DNA of 53,609 nucleotides, taken from positions 1 through 53,609 of the forward strand of contig DATDAH010000338.1 of NCBI GenBank assembly GCA_036525535.1. Direction: 5' to 3'. Shown here in pieces: positions 25,192-32,643 of this stretch (positions are counted from its first letter, which is position 1; every line of letters begins with the position of its first letter). The position numbers and the translations under genes are program-made. The notes beneath the pieces were generated by a model. It had not been told where the DNA came from. It did no database searches and worked only from the letters and a program-made list of their open reading frames with translations. Source of the stretch: DATDAH01 sp036525535. GTDB lineage: Bacteria; Actinomycetota; Acidimicrobiia; Acidimicrobiales; DATDAH01.

Positions 25192-26058
25192 CTAGAGGTT
25201 GGTGTCCTCCGGCGCCACGCCGGTGGGTAGCGCCGCCGCCGAACCGTCCTCGGCCGCGATCGGGGGGCCGGTGCCGGTCCCGAGTGTGTACGAGGTCATC
25301 GACAGCGACCCGTAGGCGTAGCCGTCGATGAGGATCTCGGCCGGTGTTCCGGCGGCGTCGGCGAGCCCGGCCAGGTAGAGGAGGGGGAGGTAGTGGTCGG
25401 GGGTGGGCACGGCCGCCGCGAAGTCCGCGTGATCGCGGAGCCGACCGATCTCGCCCGGCGTGCTCGTCATCGCCACCCTCGCGCCCTCGTCGAACCGCTG
25501 GGCCCAGTCGAAGCCCGCGTCCGGGGTGCTCCAGTTCACGGCTCGGAGGTTGTGCACGACGTTGCCGCTGGCCACGACGAGCACGCCGCGCTCCCGCAGC
25601 GGCGCGAGGCGGGCCCCGAGGTCGACGTGGAAGTCGAACGGCTCGATGGCGTTGATCGAGAGCTGCACCACCGGGATGTCGGCTTCCGGGAACATGTGGA
25701 CCAGGACCGACCACGTGCCGTGATCGAGTCCCCAGCTGTCGGCGTCGGCGCCGACCCACACGGGCTCGACGACCTCGGCCACCTCCTCGGCCAGCTCCGG
25801 GAGTCCGGGCGCCGGGTACTCCACCGCGAACAACTCGTCGGGGAAACCGAAGAAGTCGTGGATGGTGCGAGGCTGGGTCATGGCGGTGACGGCGGTGGCG
25901 TTCACGTACCAGTGGGCAGAGATGCAGAGGACGGCTCGGGGCCGCGGCACCGACCGGCCGAAGGCCCGCCACGCCTCGGTGTAGCGGTTGTGCTCGAGCG
26001 TGTTCATCGGGTTGCCATGGCCGATGAACGCAGCGGGCATCACGACGCTGTCGGTCAC
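25192..26058 (-). CDS. ygiD: 4,5-DOPA extradiol dioxygenase-like protein (LigB/YgiD family)
   Basis: A 288-aa non-haem iron (or zinc) dioxygenase fold of the LigB superfamily. The metal-binding region is visible: MPAAFIGHGNPMNTLEHN, SAHWYVNATAVTA, LDHGTWSVLVHMFPEADIPVVQLSI (motif around 120-145) and VVASGNVVHNLRAVNW near 165-180. The family ring-cleaves catechols or has acquired other roles. GTG 26058 and ATG 26040 are possible starts; the second gives the usual family N-terminus (MPAAFIGHG). Substrate in this organism is unknown. Confidence 0.88.
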   Translation of the reverse strand: MTDSVVMPAAFIGHGNPMNTLEHNRYTEAWRAFGRSVPRPRAVLCISAHWYVNATAVTAMTQPRTIHDFFGFPDELFAVEYPAPGLPELAEEVAEVVEPVWVGADADSWGLDHGTWSVLVHMFPEADIPVVQLSINAIEPFDFHVDLGARLAPLRERGVLVVASGNVVHNLRAVNWSTPDAGFDWAQRFDEGARVAMTSTPGEIGRLRDHADFAAAVPTPDHYLPLLYLAGLADAAGTPAEILIDGYAYGSLSMTSYTLGTGTGPPIAAEDGSAAALPTGVAPEDTNL

Positions 26059-26144
26059 CCGGCTGTTCTACTCGCCGCCGAGCGTACGCTCGCTCAGATC
26101 ACGTCGACGCCACCGGCCGGGAGCTGATCTTCTCCACGGCCTGG

Positions 26145-26588
26145 TCAGCCGGCCGGGACGACCTGGATGGTGCCCTGCATGCCGTAGGCGACATGGCCGG
26201 GGAGGTGGCAGGCGTACACGACGGACCCGGCCTCGTTGAACTCGTAGAAGGTCAGGGCCCGGTCGCCCGGAGCGACACTCACCTCACCCGGCACGGGTGG
26301 GTGCCGCCGCTCCGTGCCGGAGGCGTGGCGCCGGTGAACGTCCTCGTCGCCGACCACGAGCTCGTGGTCGATGGGGTCGGCGTTCTGCACGACGAACTCC
26401 ACCAGGGTCCCTTCCTGCACCCGCAACGGTTCGAGGTCGAACCGGCTGTTCTCGATGCCGACCTCGACCCGCACCACGCCCGGGCCCAGGGCGTCGTGCT
26501 CGGAGCCGGAGGCGTCGATGGCGTAGCCCACCGTGGCGACCAGTGCCCCCAGCGCGACGGCCAGACCGAGGCGGGCGATCCGGTTCAC
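26145..26588 (-). CDS. Cupredoxin-domain exported protein
   Basis: A 147-aa protein with an N-terminal membrane segment or signal (MNRIARLGLAVALGALVATVGYA) and a cupredoxin beta sandwich. Copper-ligand positions resemble the plastocyanin pattern: His at DPIDHELVV (about 72) and C-x4-H in VVYACHLPGHVAYGMQGTIQV (Cys, His, Met near 128-140). It starts with GTG overlapping the stop of the DUF2330 gene (GTGA), so the two are one operon and the DUF2330 product may be its partner. It may carry electrons or handle copper at the membrane. Confidence 0.85.
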   Translation of the reverse strand: MNRIARLGLAVALGALVATVGYAIDASGSEHDALGPGVVRVEVGIENSRFDLEPLRVQEGTLVEFVVQNADPIDHELVVGDEDVHRRHASGTERRHPPVPGEVSVAPGDRALTFYEFNEAGSVVYACHLPGHVAYGMQGTIQVVPAG

Positions 26589-27643
26589 GCCGACACCCCG
26601 GTGCGGCGGCGGTCGCCGGCGAGGAGGGTGACCAGGACGGGGAGGGCGACGACCGCGCCGGCGGCCAGCGGCCAGAGCGGGAGACCGGCATCGGGGGAGG
26701 ACACCGAACGGATCTCCGGGGCGGTCACCCCGGTGTCGGCCAGCGCCGGCAGGGTCGAGTCGTCGGCCGACACGGCGAGGTCGTAGTCGAGGTCGCGGGC
26801 CGGAGCGTCTACGGCCAGGTAGGTGAACCACATCGCCTCGGGCACCCACTCCATGCCGACGTCGGAGCGCAGGTCGTCGAGCAGTGCCCGGTTCGCCGGT
26901 TCGCTGCGCTCGAGGCTCAGGCCGGGCCCACCCGCCAGCAGGTCGGGCTCGTCGTCGGTGAGGAGGAACACGTCGGCCTCCACCAACTCGGAGCCGTCGA
27001 GACCGAGGCTGAGGATCCGCAGCGGCACCCACGGAGCGTCGGTGGGGATGGTGAGCATGATGGGTGTGCCGTCGCCCGCGGTCTGGCCCAGCTCGGCGGC
27101 GCGGGAGGCGTCGAAGCGAGCGGCCATGAAGATCTCGCTGCGGTGCCCGTAGAAGTCGAGCATCTCGGGAGCGTCCGGCGTGAGGAGGAACCCGTTGTCA
27201 CGGGCCCAGGTGCCGACCTCGTCGCCCCCGCCGCGGAGGACCGTGATGTCGAGGGCATCGATCTGCGTCTCGAGGATGACCTCGGCGCTCGCGGCGAGGA
27301 GGCTGCCGGAGTCGGCGGCGGATTCGTCACCGTCCGACGGCGGTGCGACCTCCTGAGCCAGTCGTTGGAGGGTCCAGTCGCCGCCCCGCACCACGTCCTC
27401 CGGGATGCCCGGGAGCGGGATGATCGACCCGACCGACTCACCGGTCCCGGTGAACTCGAACGACGTCACGTAGCGCTCCACGCCGTCGTGGTACGCGGCC
27501 AACGTGGACGTCCGGGTGAGCTGGATCGTGCCGTTCTCGCCCACGAGACCGCCACAGGCCCCGGCCGGGGCGGCGGTGACGGCGACGATGGCGGTGGCGG
27601 CCAGAGCGGCGGCGGCCAGTCGGCGGGGACGCATGGTGGGCAT
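26585..27643 (-). CDS. DUF2330-family exported membrane protein
   Basis: A 352-aa protein. A signal segment (RRLAAAALAATAIVAVTAAPAGA) is followed by the DUF2330 domain (about 32-270) that opens with CGGLVGENG, ERYVTSFEFTG and IIPLPGIPEDVVRGGDW. A C-terminal membrane helix (about 322-345) and a short positive tail complete it. ATG 27643 is chosen because GAGGAG lies 8 nt upstream; a longer frame to 27763 lacks a signal-like start. It is followed, with a GTGA overlap, by a cupredoxin. Function is not established. Confidence 0.85.
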   Translation of the reverse strand: MPTMRPRRLAAAALAATAIVAVTAAPAGACGGLVGENGTIQLTRTSTLAAYHDGVERYVTSFEFTGTGESVGSIIPLPGIPEDVVRGGDWTLQRLAQEVAPPSDGDESAADSGSLLAASAEVILETQIDALDITVLRGGGDEVGTWARDNGFLLTPDAPEMLDFYGHRSEIFMAARFDASRAAELGQTAGDGTPIMLTIPTDAPWVPLRILSLGLDGSELVEADVFLLTDDEPDLLAGGPGLSLERSEPANRALLDDLRSDVGMEWVPEAMWFTYLAVDAPARDLDYDLAVSADDSTLPALADTGVTAPEIRSVSSPDAGLPLWPLAAGAVVALPVLVTLLAGDRRRTGVSA

Positions 27644-27768
27644 GAAGGGCTCCTCGGCTAGCTGACCCCCTTCAGACGATCCGAGCTCGCCTTCCGGTTC
27701 CCGGGAACTCCGTTCCACGGCGAACAGCAGGCGCATCAGGACGAGGTTGATGCCCTCGCCCAAGAGGC

Positions 27769-28344
27769 ATGATCGGTGGCGTGCGTCTGGGCATCGCCCA
27801 TCACTTCGGCTGGGCCGTGGCCGTCACGGCTTCGGCCGACCACCAAGTCGTGGACCGCAGGCGGATCGAGCTGATCGAACCCGGCATGGCGACCGCACCG
27901 ATCCACCACGAAGGCAAAGCGTTGGAGGACGACGCCCTCGCGGTGCTGGTCGCCCAGGTGCGAGCATCGGCGACTCGAGCGACCGCGGCCGCACTGGACG
28001 ACCTGGCCACCGGACTGCCCGAACCGATCGTCTCGATGTCGCTGCGCGCCTGGTCGCCCGACTTCCCCGCAGACCTGGCCACGCAGCGTCGCGTGCCGTT
28101 CGAGAGCCGGGCCGACTCCGTCATGTACCGCCAGGTGCTCGCCGACGTGGCCCGCGCCCGCGGCTGGGGCCTCCACCTCTACGACGCCAAGGACGTGGAG
28201 GCCAATGCGACCGGCAAGCTGGGTGAGCGGGCCGATGAGATCTTGCTCGGACCGCGGGCAACGCTGGGCCCACCCTGGGCCAAGGACCATCGGATGGCCC
28301 TCGCGGCGACGATCGTGGCCGGCGAGGACAGCGCCAGGCGCTGA
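27769..28344 (+). CDS. Uncharacterised 191-aa protein, RNase H-like N-terminus suspected
   Basis: A 191-aa soluble protein. The N-terminal strand-turn-strand pattern RLGIAHHFGWAVAVTAS then HQVVDRRRIELIEPGMATAPIHHEGK, with later ARARGWGLHLYDAKDVEANA and LGPPWAKDHRMALAATIVAG, is reminiscent of RNase H-like/resolvase folds, though the expected acidic catalytic residues are not all clear. It sits alone between the DUF2330 operon (divergent) and a VOC gene (convergent). I do not recognise the family with certainty. Confidence 0.7.
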   Translation: MIGGVRLGIAHHFGWAVAVTASADHQVVDRRRIELIEPGMATAPIHHEGKALEDDALAVLVAQVRASATRATAAALDDLATGLPEPIVSMSLRAWSPDFPADLATQRRVPFESRADSVMYRQVLADVARARGWGLHLYDAKDVEANATGKLGERADEILLGPRATLGPPWAKDHRMALAATIVAGEDSARR

Positions 28345-28366
28345 TCGACCGCCGCAGCCCCGACGG

Positions 28367-28759
28367 TCAGGTGCCGGCGGGTTGGAACAGCTCGACGACG
28401 TTGCCGGCGGGGTCCTCGACCAGGATCTGGGAGCCGCCGGGGCCAGTGACGATGTCGTTGCGGAAGCTCACTCCGGCGTCGCGGAGCCGGTCCACCTCGG
28501 TGGCGATGTCGGCGACGATGAGGTGGATGCGGTTCCAGCCGCCGGGACCGGGCTGCGCCCCGTCGGGCATGGGTCGGCCGGCCGAGCTGGCCGGCCCGCT
28601 GAGCAGCAGCCGCAGGTTGGCGCGGGTGACGTCCGCGAAGGCGGGGGCGGCGTTCATGGCTCCCTGCTCGAAGCCGAGGTGCGTGGTGTAGAACTCGACC
28701 GCGGTGTTCACGTCGTCGACCATGTAGCGGACGTGCACCATCTCGTCTGGTTCAGTCAT
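28367..28759 (-). CDS. VOC-superfamily protein
   Basis: A 130-aa glyoxalase-fold protein: MVHVRYMVDDVNTAVEFYTTHLGFE and IHLIVADIATEVDRLRDAGVSFRND ... ILVEDPAGNVVELFQPA give both VOC modules. The AGGAGG Shine-Dalgarno lies 4 nt before ATG 28759. It has no Cys, so it is not an ArsI-type C-As lyase despite sitting next to an arsenate-reductase fusion gene; the gap to the latter is 21 nt and both point the same way, so co-transcription is likely. Confidence 0.88.
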   Translation of the reverse strand: MTEPDEMVHVRYMVDDVNTAVEFYTTHLGFEQGAMNAAPAFADVTRANLRLLLSGPASSAGRPMPDGAQPGPGGWNRIHLIVADIATEVDRLRDAGVSFRNDIVTGPGGSQILVEDPAGNVVELFQPAGT

Positions 28760-28780
28760 GGTTCCTCCTGTGCTGTCTGG

Positions 28781-29566
28781 TCAGGGTGGGGTGGTCGGAG
28801 TGATGAGGGCGGCGAGCAGGAACCGGATGCGGACCTCCAGCTCGTCGGCCGTCTGCTGGAAGGCCGGGTAGCTCGCCTCGTCGTCCCCGGCTGCGTGTCC
28901 CGCGGATGGGTCGGGCATGCTCCAGTGAACGGTCTCGGGGCTACCGGGGAACTCGGGGCAGACCTCCCGGACCCGGTCGCACAGGCTGATCACGCGATCG
29001 AAGCGTTCGGTGGCGAACACGCTGAGGTGCTTGGAGCGCTGAGCGGCCAGGTCGATGGCGTACTCGTCCCGCATCACCCGCACCGCGTTGGCGTGCAGCG
29101 GTTTGGGATGACTGCCGGCACTGAGAGCGTCGACCAGGCCATCGGAGCGCTTCCGGGTCAGGGCCTCGGCCATCTGGGAGCGGGCGCTGTTGCCCGTGCA
29201 CAGGAACAACACCCTCGCCCTCACCGCTCCCGACCTGGCCCTCGGGGGCGGCAGGGCGAGGCGGAGCCCGGAGTGCAAGGCACCACCGGTGGCGCTCAGC
29301 AGCTCGCCGACGCGGGTGAGGTCCACGGAGTAATAGGCGTCTCGACGGTCCGCCGAGCTCCGCCTCGCCGAGACCAGGCGGGCGTCGCGCAGCTTGCCGA
29401 GGTGGTAGGAGACGAGATTCTGGGGTTGCGCCACCTGAACGGTCAGCTCGCGCACGGTGCGGTCGCTGCGGGAGAGCTCGCCCAAGAGCGCCCAGCGCAG
29501 CGGATGGCCAGTCAGCTGGAGGAACTCCGTTGGGGTCAGCTCCCGATCGACCTGCGCCAGTCCCAC
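28781..29566 (-). CDS. ArsR-type regulator fused to an arsenate reductase (LMW-phosphatase fold)
   Basis: A 261-aa fusion. Residues about 5-100 are a winged-helix ArsR/SmtB-like domain (HPLRWALLGELSRSDRTVRELTVQVAQPQNLVSYHLGKLRDARLV). Residues about 115-250 are a low-molecular-weight phosphatase/ArsC domain with the P-loop motif CTGNSARS (about 122-129), the GSHPKPLH segment and a D-P motif near MPDPS. Thioredoxin- or mycothiol-linked arsenate reduction is the likely activity. No arsenite exporter is seen next to it. A TAGATT -10 (29578-29573) lies 6 nt before GTG 29566, and an ATCAA/TTGAT operator is directly upstream. Confidence 0.9.
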   Translation of the reverse strand: MGLAQVDRELTPTEFLQLTGHPLRWALLGELSRSDRTVRELTVQVAQPQNLVSYHLGKLRDARLVSARRSSADRRDAYYSVDLTRVGELLSATGGALHSGLRLALPPPRARSGAVRARVLFLCTGNSARSQMAEALTRKRSDGLVDALSAGSHPKPLHANAVRVMRDEYAIDLAAQRSKHLSVFATERFDRVISLCDRVREVCPEFPGSPETVHWSMPDPSAGHAAGDDEASYPAFQQTADELEVRIRFLLAALITPTTPP

Positions 29567-29572
29567 TGCGCC

Positions 29573-29602
29573 AATCTACATCAAATTGATTCGATGCATC
29601 AA
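29573..29602 (-). promoter_or_regulatory. ArsR-type operator and -10 of the arsR-arsC fusion gene
   Basis: On the minus strand TAGATT (29578-29573) is 6 nt before the start codon. Just upstream ATCAA-A-TTGAT (29580-29590) is a short palindrome and TTGAT (29586-29590) pairs again with ATCAA (29598-29602). Repeated ATCAA/TTGAT half sites are the usual ArsR/SmtB operator pattern, consistent with autorepression. Confidence 0.6.
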
Positions 29603-29635
29603 GTCCAACTGTTGGAACGATCGTGGCGGGCCGAA

Positions 29636-29923
29636 CTAGAGCTTCTTCTCGTCGCCCGGGGGCGGCTCGCCAACGGTCTTCTCCCAGGCCTTCGCCGCCG
29701 TCCGGCGGGACAGGACCCGGGCCACACCCGCGGCGGCGCCGACGCCGGCGGCCCAAGCCACCGCCTCGGCCACGCCGATCGAACGGTCGTCGTCCTCGGC
29801 CGGGATCTCGCGACCGGTGCCGAGCTTCCACGCCGTCGTCACGAGTCGGCGGGCCAGCACTCCTGCTAGGGCGGCACTCAGTCCGCTGAAGACCATCCAT
29901 CCGAGTCGCTTCGATCCGGGCAT
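29636..29923 (-). CDS. DUF4235 membrane protein
   Basis: A 95-aa small protein with two hydrophobic segments (about 11-27 and 50-68), typical of DUF4235: GWMVFSGLSAALAGVLARRLVTTAWKLGTGREIP, then AVAWAAGVGAAAGVARVLSRRTAAKAWEKTVGE. It ends with a basic tail (DEKKL). The family is actinobacterial and of unknown role, often beside phage-shock or envelope genes. It overlaps nothing and is on the same strand as its neighbours. Confidence 0.85.
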   Translation of the reverse strand: MPGSKRLGWMVFSGLSAALAGVLARRLVTTAWKLGTGREIPAEDDDRSIGVAEAVAWAAGVGAAAGVARVLSRRTAAKAWEKTVGEPPPGDEKKL

Positions 29924-29952
29924 CGCTTGGTCCTACCCGCTCATCGATGGCG

Positions 29953-30429
29953 TCAACCGGCAGGCGACGGACGCCGTGCGGGCTCCGGCGGGACAAAGGC
30001 GTCACGTTCGTCCGGATCGTCGAAGGCGATGATCGCCCAGGTCAGGTCGGTGTTCGCTCGACGAAGCCCTTCGACCCGGTGGTTGCCGTCCTCCAGCACG
30101 AGCTGGCCGGCGCGGTAGGAGACGATGACCGGTGGGGGCTCCCATCCGCCCTCGATCCGCTCCGCGGCATCCTCCACGTCGGGCCTCCAGTCGTCCTCGT
30201 CCACGACCTCGATCACCGGGGCGTCGGGCGGGCCGGCCAGGCGGTGGAGCTGGTCGATCGGCAGCTGCAACGGACCCAGCCACCACTGTCTGGGCTCGGC
30301 GAGCTGTTCGGCCAGTGCCGCGTTGTCGCTTCCCGGGCTGGCCAGGAACCGGGCCACCCAGTCGGCGAGCTCGTCCCGATCGGCCGCCTGACGCGCGGAT
30401 GCCACCGTGTAGTCGTCGCCGTCGCCCAT
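29953..30429 (-). CDS. ParB/sulfiredoxin-like fold protein, orphan
   Basis: A 158-aa acidic protein. The segment PPVIVSYRAGQLVLEDGNHRVEGLRRANTDLTWAIIAFDD near 95-135 matches the ParB N-terminal/sulfiredoxin-like motif (DGNHR), which binds nucleotides. The N-terminal part (GDGDDYTVASARQAADRDELADWVARFLASP) is helical and has no known match. It lacks the HTH of chromosome-partitioning ParB. It could be an adaptor or an orphan of a toxin-antitoxin-like system; function is unknown. Confidence 0.65.
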   Translation of the reverse strand: MGDGDDYTVASARQAADRDELADWVARFLASPGSDNAALAEQLAEPRQWWLGPLQLPIDQLHRLAGPPDAPVIEVVDEDDWRPDVEDAAERIEGGWEPPPVIVSYRAGQLVLEDGNHRVEGLRRANTDLTWAIIAFDDPDERDAFVPPEPARRPSPAG

Positions 30430-30457
30430 GCCGGGCTCCTACCCACCGAGGCGTGGC

Positions 30458-31090
30458 TCAGTCGACGGCCCCGGGCAGGTGGCTGGCGTCGTTGAAGGTG
30501 TGCAGGGACCACCGGTCCAGGGACGGGTCGTGTTCCCACACCGTCAGCCCGGTGTTGGTCGGCCGGAGCCGGGCGCTCGTCGAGCCTTGCGGGAGCCCGA
30601 GCAGCAGCCGCATCGAGGCCATGATCACACCGGCGTGGCAAACGGCCACGACCGTGCGGCCCTCGTACTCGGCCGCGAGCCGTCCCAGGATCCGCTCCAC
30701 GCGCTCGTGGAAGGTGTTCCAGCTGTCCCCGGATGGCGCGAAGACCCGATCGGGCTCCGTTTCCATGTCGAAGGACCCATAGCGGTCGGCGTACGCGGTC
30801 CAGGTCAGCCCGTCGGCTTCGCCCGTGTGGACCTCGCACAGGTCGCACTCCTGGCCACCGATCTCCAACCCCAGGCCCGGTGCGATGATCGACGCCGTCT
30901 CGATCGCACGGGGCAGGACGCTGGCCAGCAGCACGTCCGCCCGCCACCCTTCGGATCGGGCGAAGCGGTCTCGCAGTGCCTCGGCCTGGGTTCGTCCGAG
31001 CTCCGTCAACCCGGCACAGCCCCGCTTCCCACCGATCACGCCGTGGAACCCGGCGTGGGCATCTCCGTGGCGGACGAGCAGCAGTCGCAC
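30458..31090 (-). CDS. Histidine phosphatase superfamily protein
   Basis: A 210-aa phosphatase. The catalytic RHG motif is at residues 7-9 (LLLVRHGDAHAG), TELGRTQAEALRDRFARS follows, and the second His is in VVAVCHAGVIMASM (about 150-163). It is unrelated by context to the PGAM-like gene at 3440. A TAGCGT -10 (31102-31097) is 6 nt before GTG 31090. Substrate unknown. Confidence 0.9.
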   Translation of the reverse strand: MRLLLVRHGDAHAGFHGVIGGKRGCAGLTELGRTQAEALRDRFARSEGWRADVLLASVLPRAIETASIIAPGLGLEIGGQECDLCEVHTGEADGLTWTAYADRYGSFDMETEPDRVFAPSGDSWNTFHERVERILGRLAAEYEGRTVVAVCHAGVIMASMRLLLGLPQGSTSARLRPTNTGLTVWEHDPSLDRWSLHTFNDASHLPGAVD

Positions 31091-31096
31091 GCCATC

Positions 31097-31102
31097 ACGC
31101 TA
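31097..31102 (-). promoter_or_regulatory. Putative -10 of the histidine phosphatase gene
   Basis: TAGCGT lies 6 nt upstream of GTG 31090 on the minus strand, a leaderless spacing. Confidence 0.4.
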
Positions 31103-31194
31103 CGAGGCGGCTGCGAGTGGTGAGGTGGGAGGGCAGGTCATGGCAGCCTGACGGTGGCCTTTCCGGCACGCAGGCGCACACGGAGACAGCACCC

Positions 31195-32040
31195 ATGGCT
31201 GAGCGAATCGTCGAAGCGAACGGCATCGAGCTGTGCACCGAAGCGTTCGGCGATCCAGCCGACCCTCCGATCCTGCTCGTCATGGGCATCGGCGCGTCGA
31301 TGCTGTGGTGGGACGAGGAGTTCTGCCACATGCTCGCTGAGGGCGGGCGCCAGGTCATTCGTTACGACCACCGCGACACGGGCCGGTCGGTCACGTACGA
31401 GCCGGGCCATCCCGGTTACACCGGTGGTGATCTGGTGGCCGACGCCGCCGGCGTGCTCGATGCCTACAGCATCGACCGCGGACACGTCGTCGGCGTCTCG
31501 GCCGGTGGGGCCTTCGCACAGCTCCTGGCGGTCGACTACGCCGAGCGAGTCCGCACGCTCGTACTGATCAGCACCTCACCCGCGCTGTCGGTCGACCGAG
31601 ACCTGCCTCCACCCACCGACGAGTTCGTGCAGTTCGTGTCCGCGATGTCCGTTGACTGGTCCGACGCCGAGTCGGTGGTCGAGTCCCAGCTCGATTATTC
31701 GCGCCTGCTCGCCGGGGGCCATCGCTCGTTCGACGAGGAGGCGACCCGCCAGTTCATCCGCCGAGACATCGAGCGGACGATGGACTTCTCCGCGCTGCAG
31801 AATCACGACGCGATCCCCGACGATGGACGGTCGCGGCCGCCGCTGTCGTCCATCAACGCACCGACGCTGGTGATCCACGGAACCGCAGACCCGATGTTCC
31901 CCGTCGAGCACGGCAAGGCCGTCGCCGACACCATCCCCGACGCGAGGCTGCTGACGCTCAGGGGCGCGGGTCACGGCATCGACCGAGCCGACTGGCCCAC
32001 CATCACCGACGCGATCATCGACCACACCCGCTTCGATTGA
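31195..32040 (+). CDS. Alpha/beta-hydrolase
   Basis: A 281-aa alpha/beta-hydrolase. The nucleophile elbow GVSAGG (Ser about 101), a late Asp in VIHGTADPMFP and the catalytic His in GAGHGID (about 260) form a standard triad. The oxyanion-hole stretch is LLVMGIGASMLWWDEEF. This layout is typical of esterases or of haloalkane-dehalogenase-like proteins; substrate unknown. GGAGA lies upstream of ATG 31195, the first start in register with the fold. Regulation is not visible. Confidence 0.88.
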   Translation: MAERIVEANGIELCTEAFGDPADPPILLVMGIGASMLWWDEEFCHMLAEGGRQVIRYDHRDTGRSVTYEPGHPGYTGGDLVADAAGVLDAYSIDRGHVVGVSAGGAFAQLLAVDYAERVRTLVLISTSPALSVDRDLPPPTDEFVQFVSAMSVDWSDAESVVESQLDYSRLLAGGHRSFDEEATRQFIRRDIERTMDFSALQNHDAIPDDGRSRPPLSSINAPTLVIHGTADPMFPVEHGKAVADTIPDARLLTLRGAGHGIDRADWPTITDAIIDHTRFD

Positions 32041-32187
32041 GCCCAGGAGGACCGGACGGGGATGGCCCGTGTCGCGGAAGGCAATCTGGCACTCGGACCG
32101 ATGAGTCTCGGCACGGTGAGTGGTCTCAACTGACAGGCTCCCCCGGGAACCCGCGAGCGCGCACGAGACGAGACAGCGGAGGACACC

Positions 32188-32631
32188 CTGACGGCTACCA
32201 CGTCCGACAACGCGAGCAGCAACCTCCCCGGCAAACCGCCCATCGTCGACCTGGCCAACTGGGAGGCGGCACGAGACGGGTTGCTGGTCCGGGAGAAGGC
32301 GCACACCCGTGAGGGCGACGCCATCGCCGCGGCCCGACGACGGTTGCCGATGGTCGAGCTCGACGGCTCGGTCGAGGTCACCGGCGCCGACGGGCCGGTC
32401 CCGTTCGCCGACCTGTTCCAGGGTCGCGACGAGCTCGTCATCTACCAGCACATGTGGTACGACGGCGCCCCGCACCAGGGGCAGTGCGAGGGCTGCACCA
32501 CCACGGCCTGGCACGTGAAGGACGCCGACGGGGCCCCCAACTGGGGCCCGACCAGCCGGCCCGTGCCGCAGTGGACCCGCCCGGGCGCGACCCCCGAGGT
32601 GACCCTCGGCCGCCAGGGTGACCACCACTGA
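32188..32631 (+). CDS. DUF899 (thioredoxin-like) protein with probable internal deletion, CTG start
   Basis: A 147-aa reading frame. The first 100 or so residues match the DUF899 family (LPMVELDGSVEVTGADGPVPFADLFQGRDELVIYQHMWY ... QCEGCTTTAWHVKDA). The C-terminal part (WGPTSRPVPQWTRPGATPEV) looks like the family's C-terminal end joined directly after KDA, so about 100 middle residues seem missing in frame. No ATG, GTG or TTG lies between the upstream in-frame stop (32131) and TTG 32281; a perfect GGAGG (32178-32182) sits 5 nt before a CTG at 32188, making CTG the best start and restoring the family's N-terminal helix. A complete paralogue is at 40093. Confidence 0.65.
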   Translation: MTATTSDNASSNLPGKPPIVDLANWEAARDGLLVREKAHTREGDAIAAARRRLPMVELDGSVEVTGADGPVPFADLFQGRDELVIYQHMWYDGAPHQGQCEGCTTTAWHVKDADGAPNWGPTSRPVPQWTRPGATPEVTLGRQGDHH

Positions 32632-32643
32632 CAGGAGGCAGCC

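Noticed and set aside
28367..28759. VOC gene next to arsenate reductase as an ArsI C-As lyase
   Set aside because: ArsI needs conserved Cys residues, and this protein has none.
32062..32133. 23-codon frame after AGGAGG upstream of the DUF899-like gene
   Set aside because: The Shine-Dalgarno is 13 nt away and the peptide has no notable features; it might be a leader peptide, but evidence is thin.
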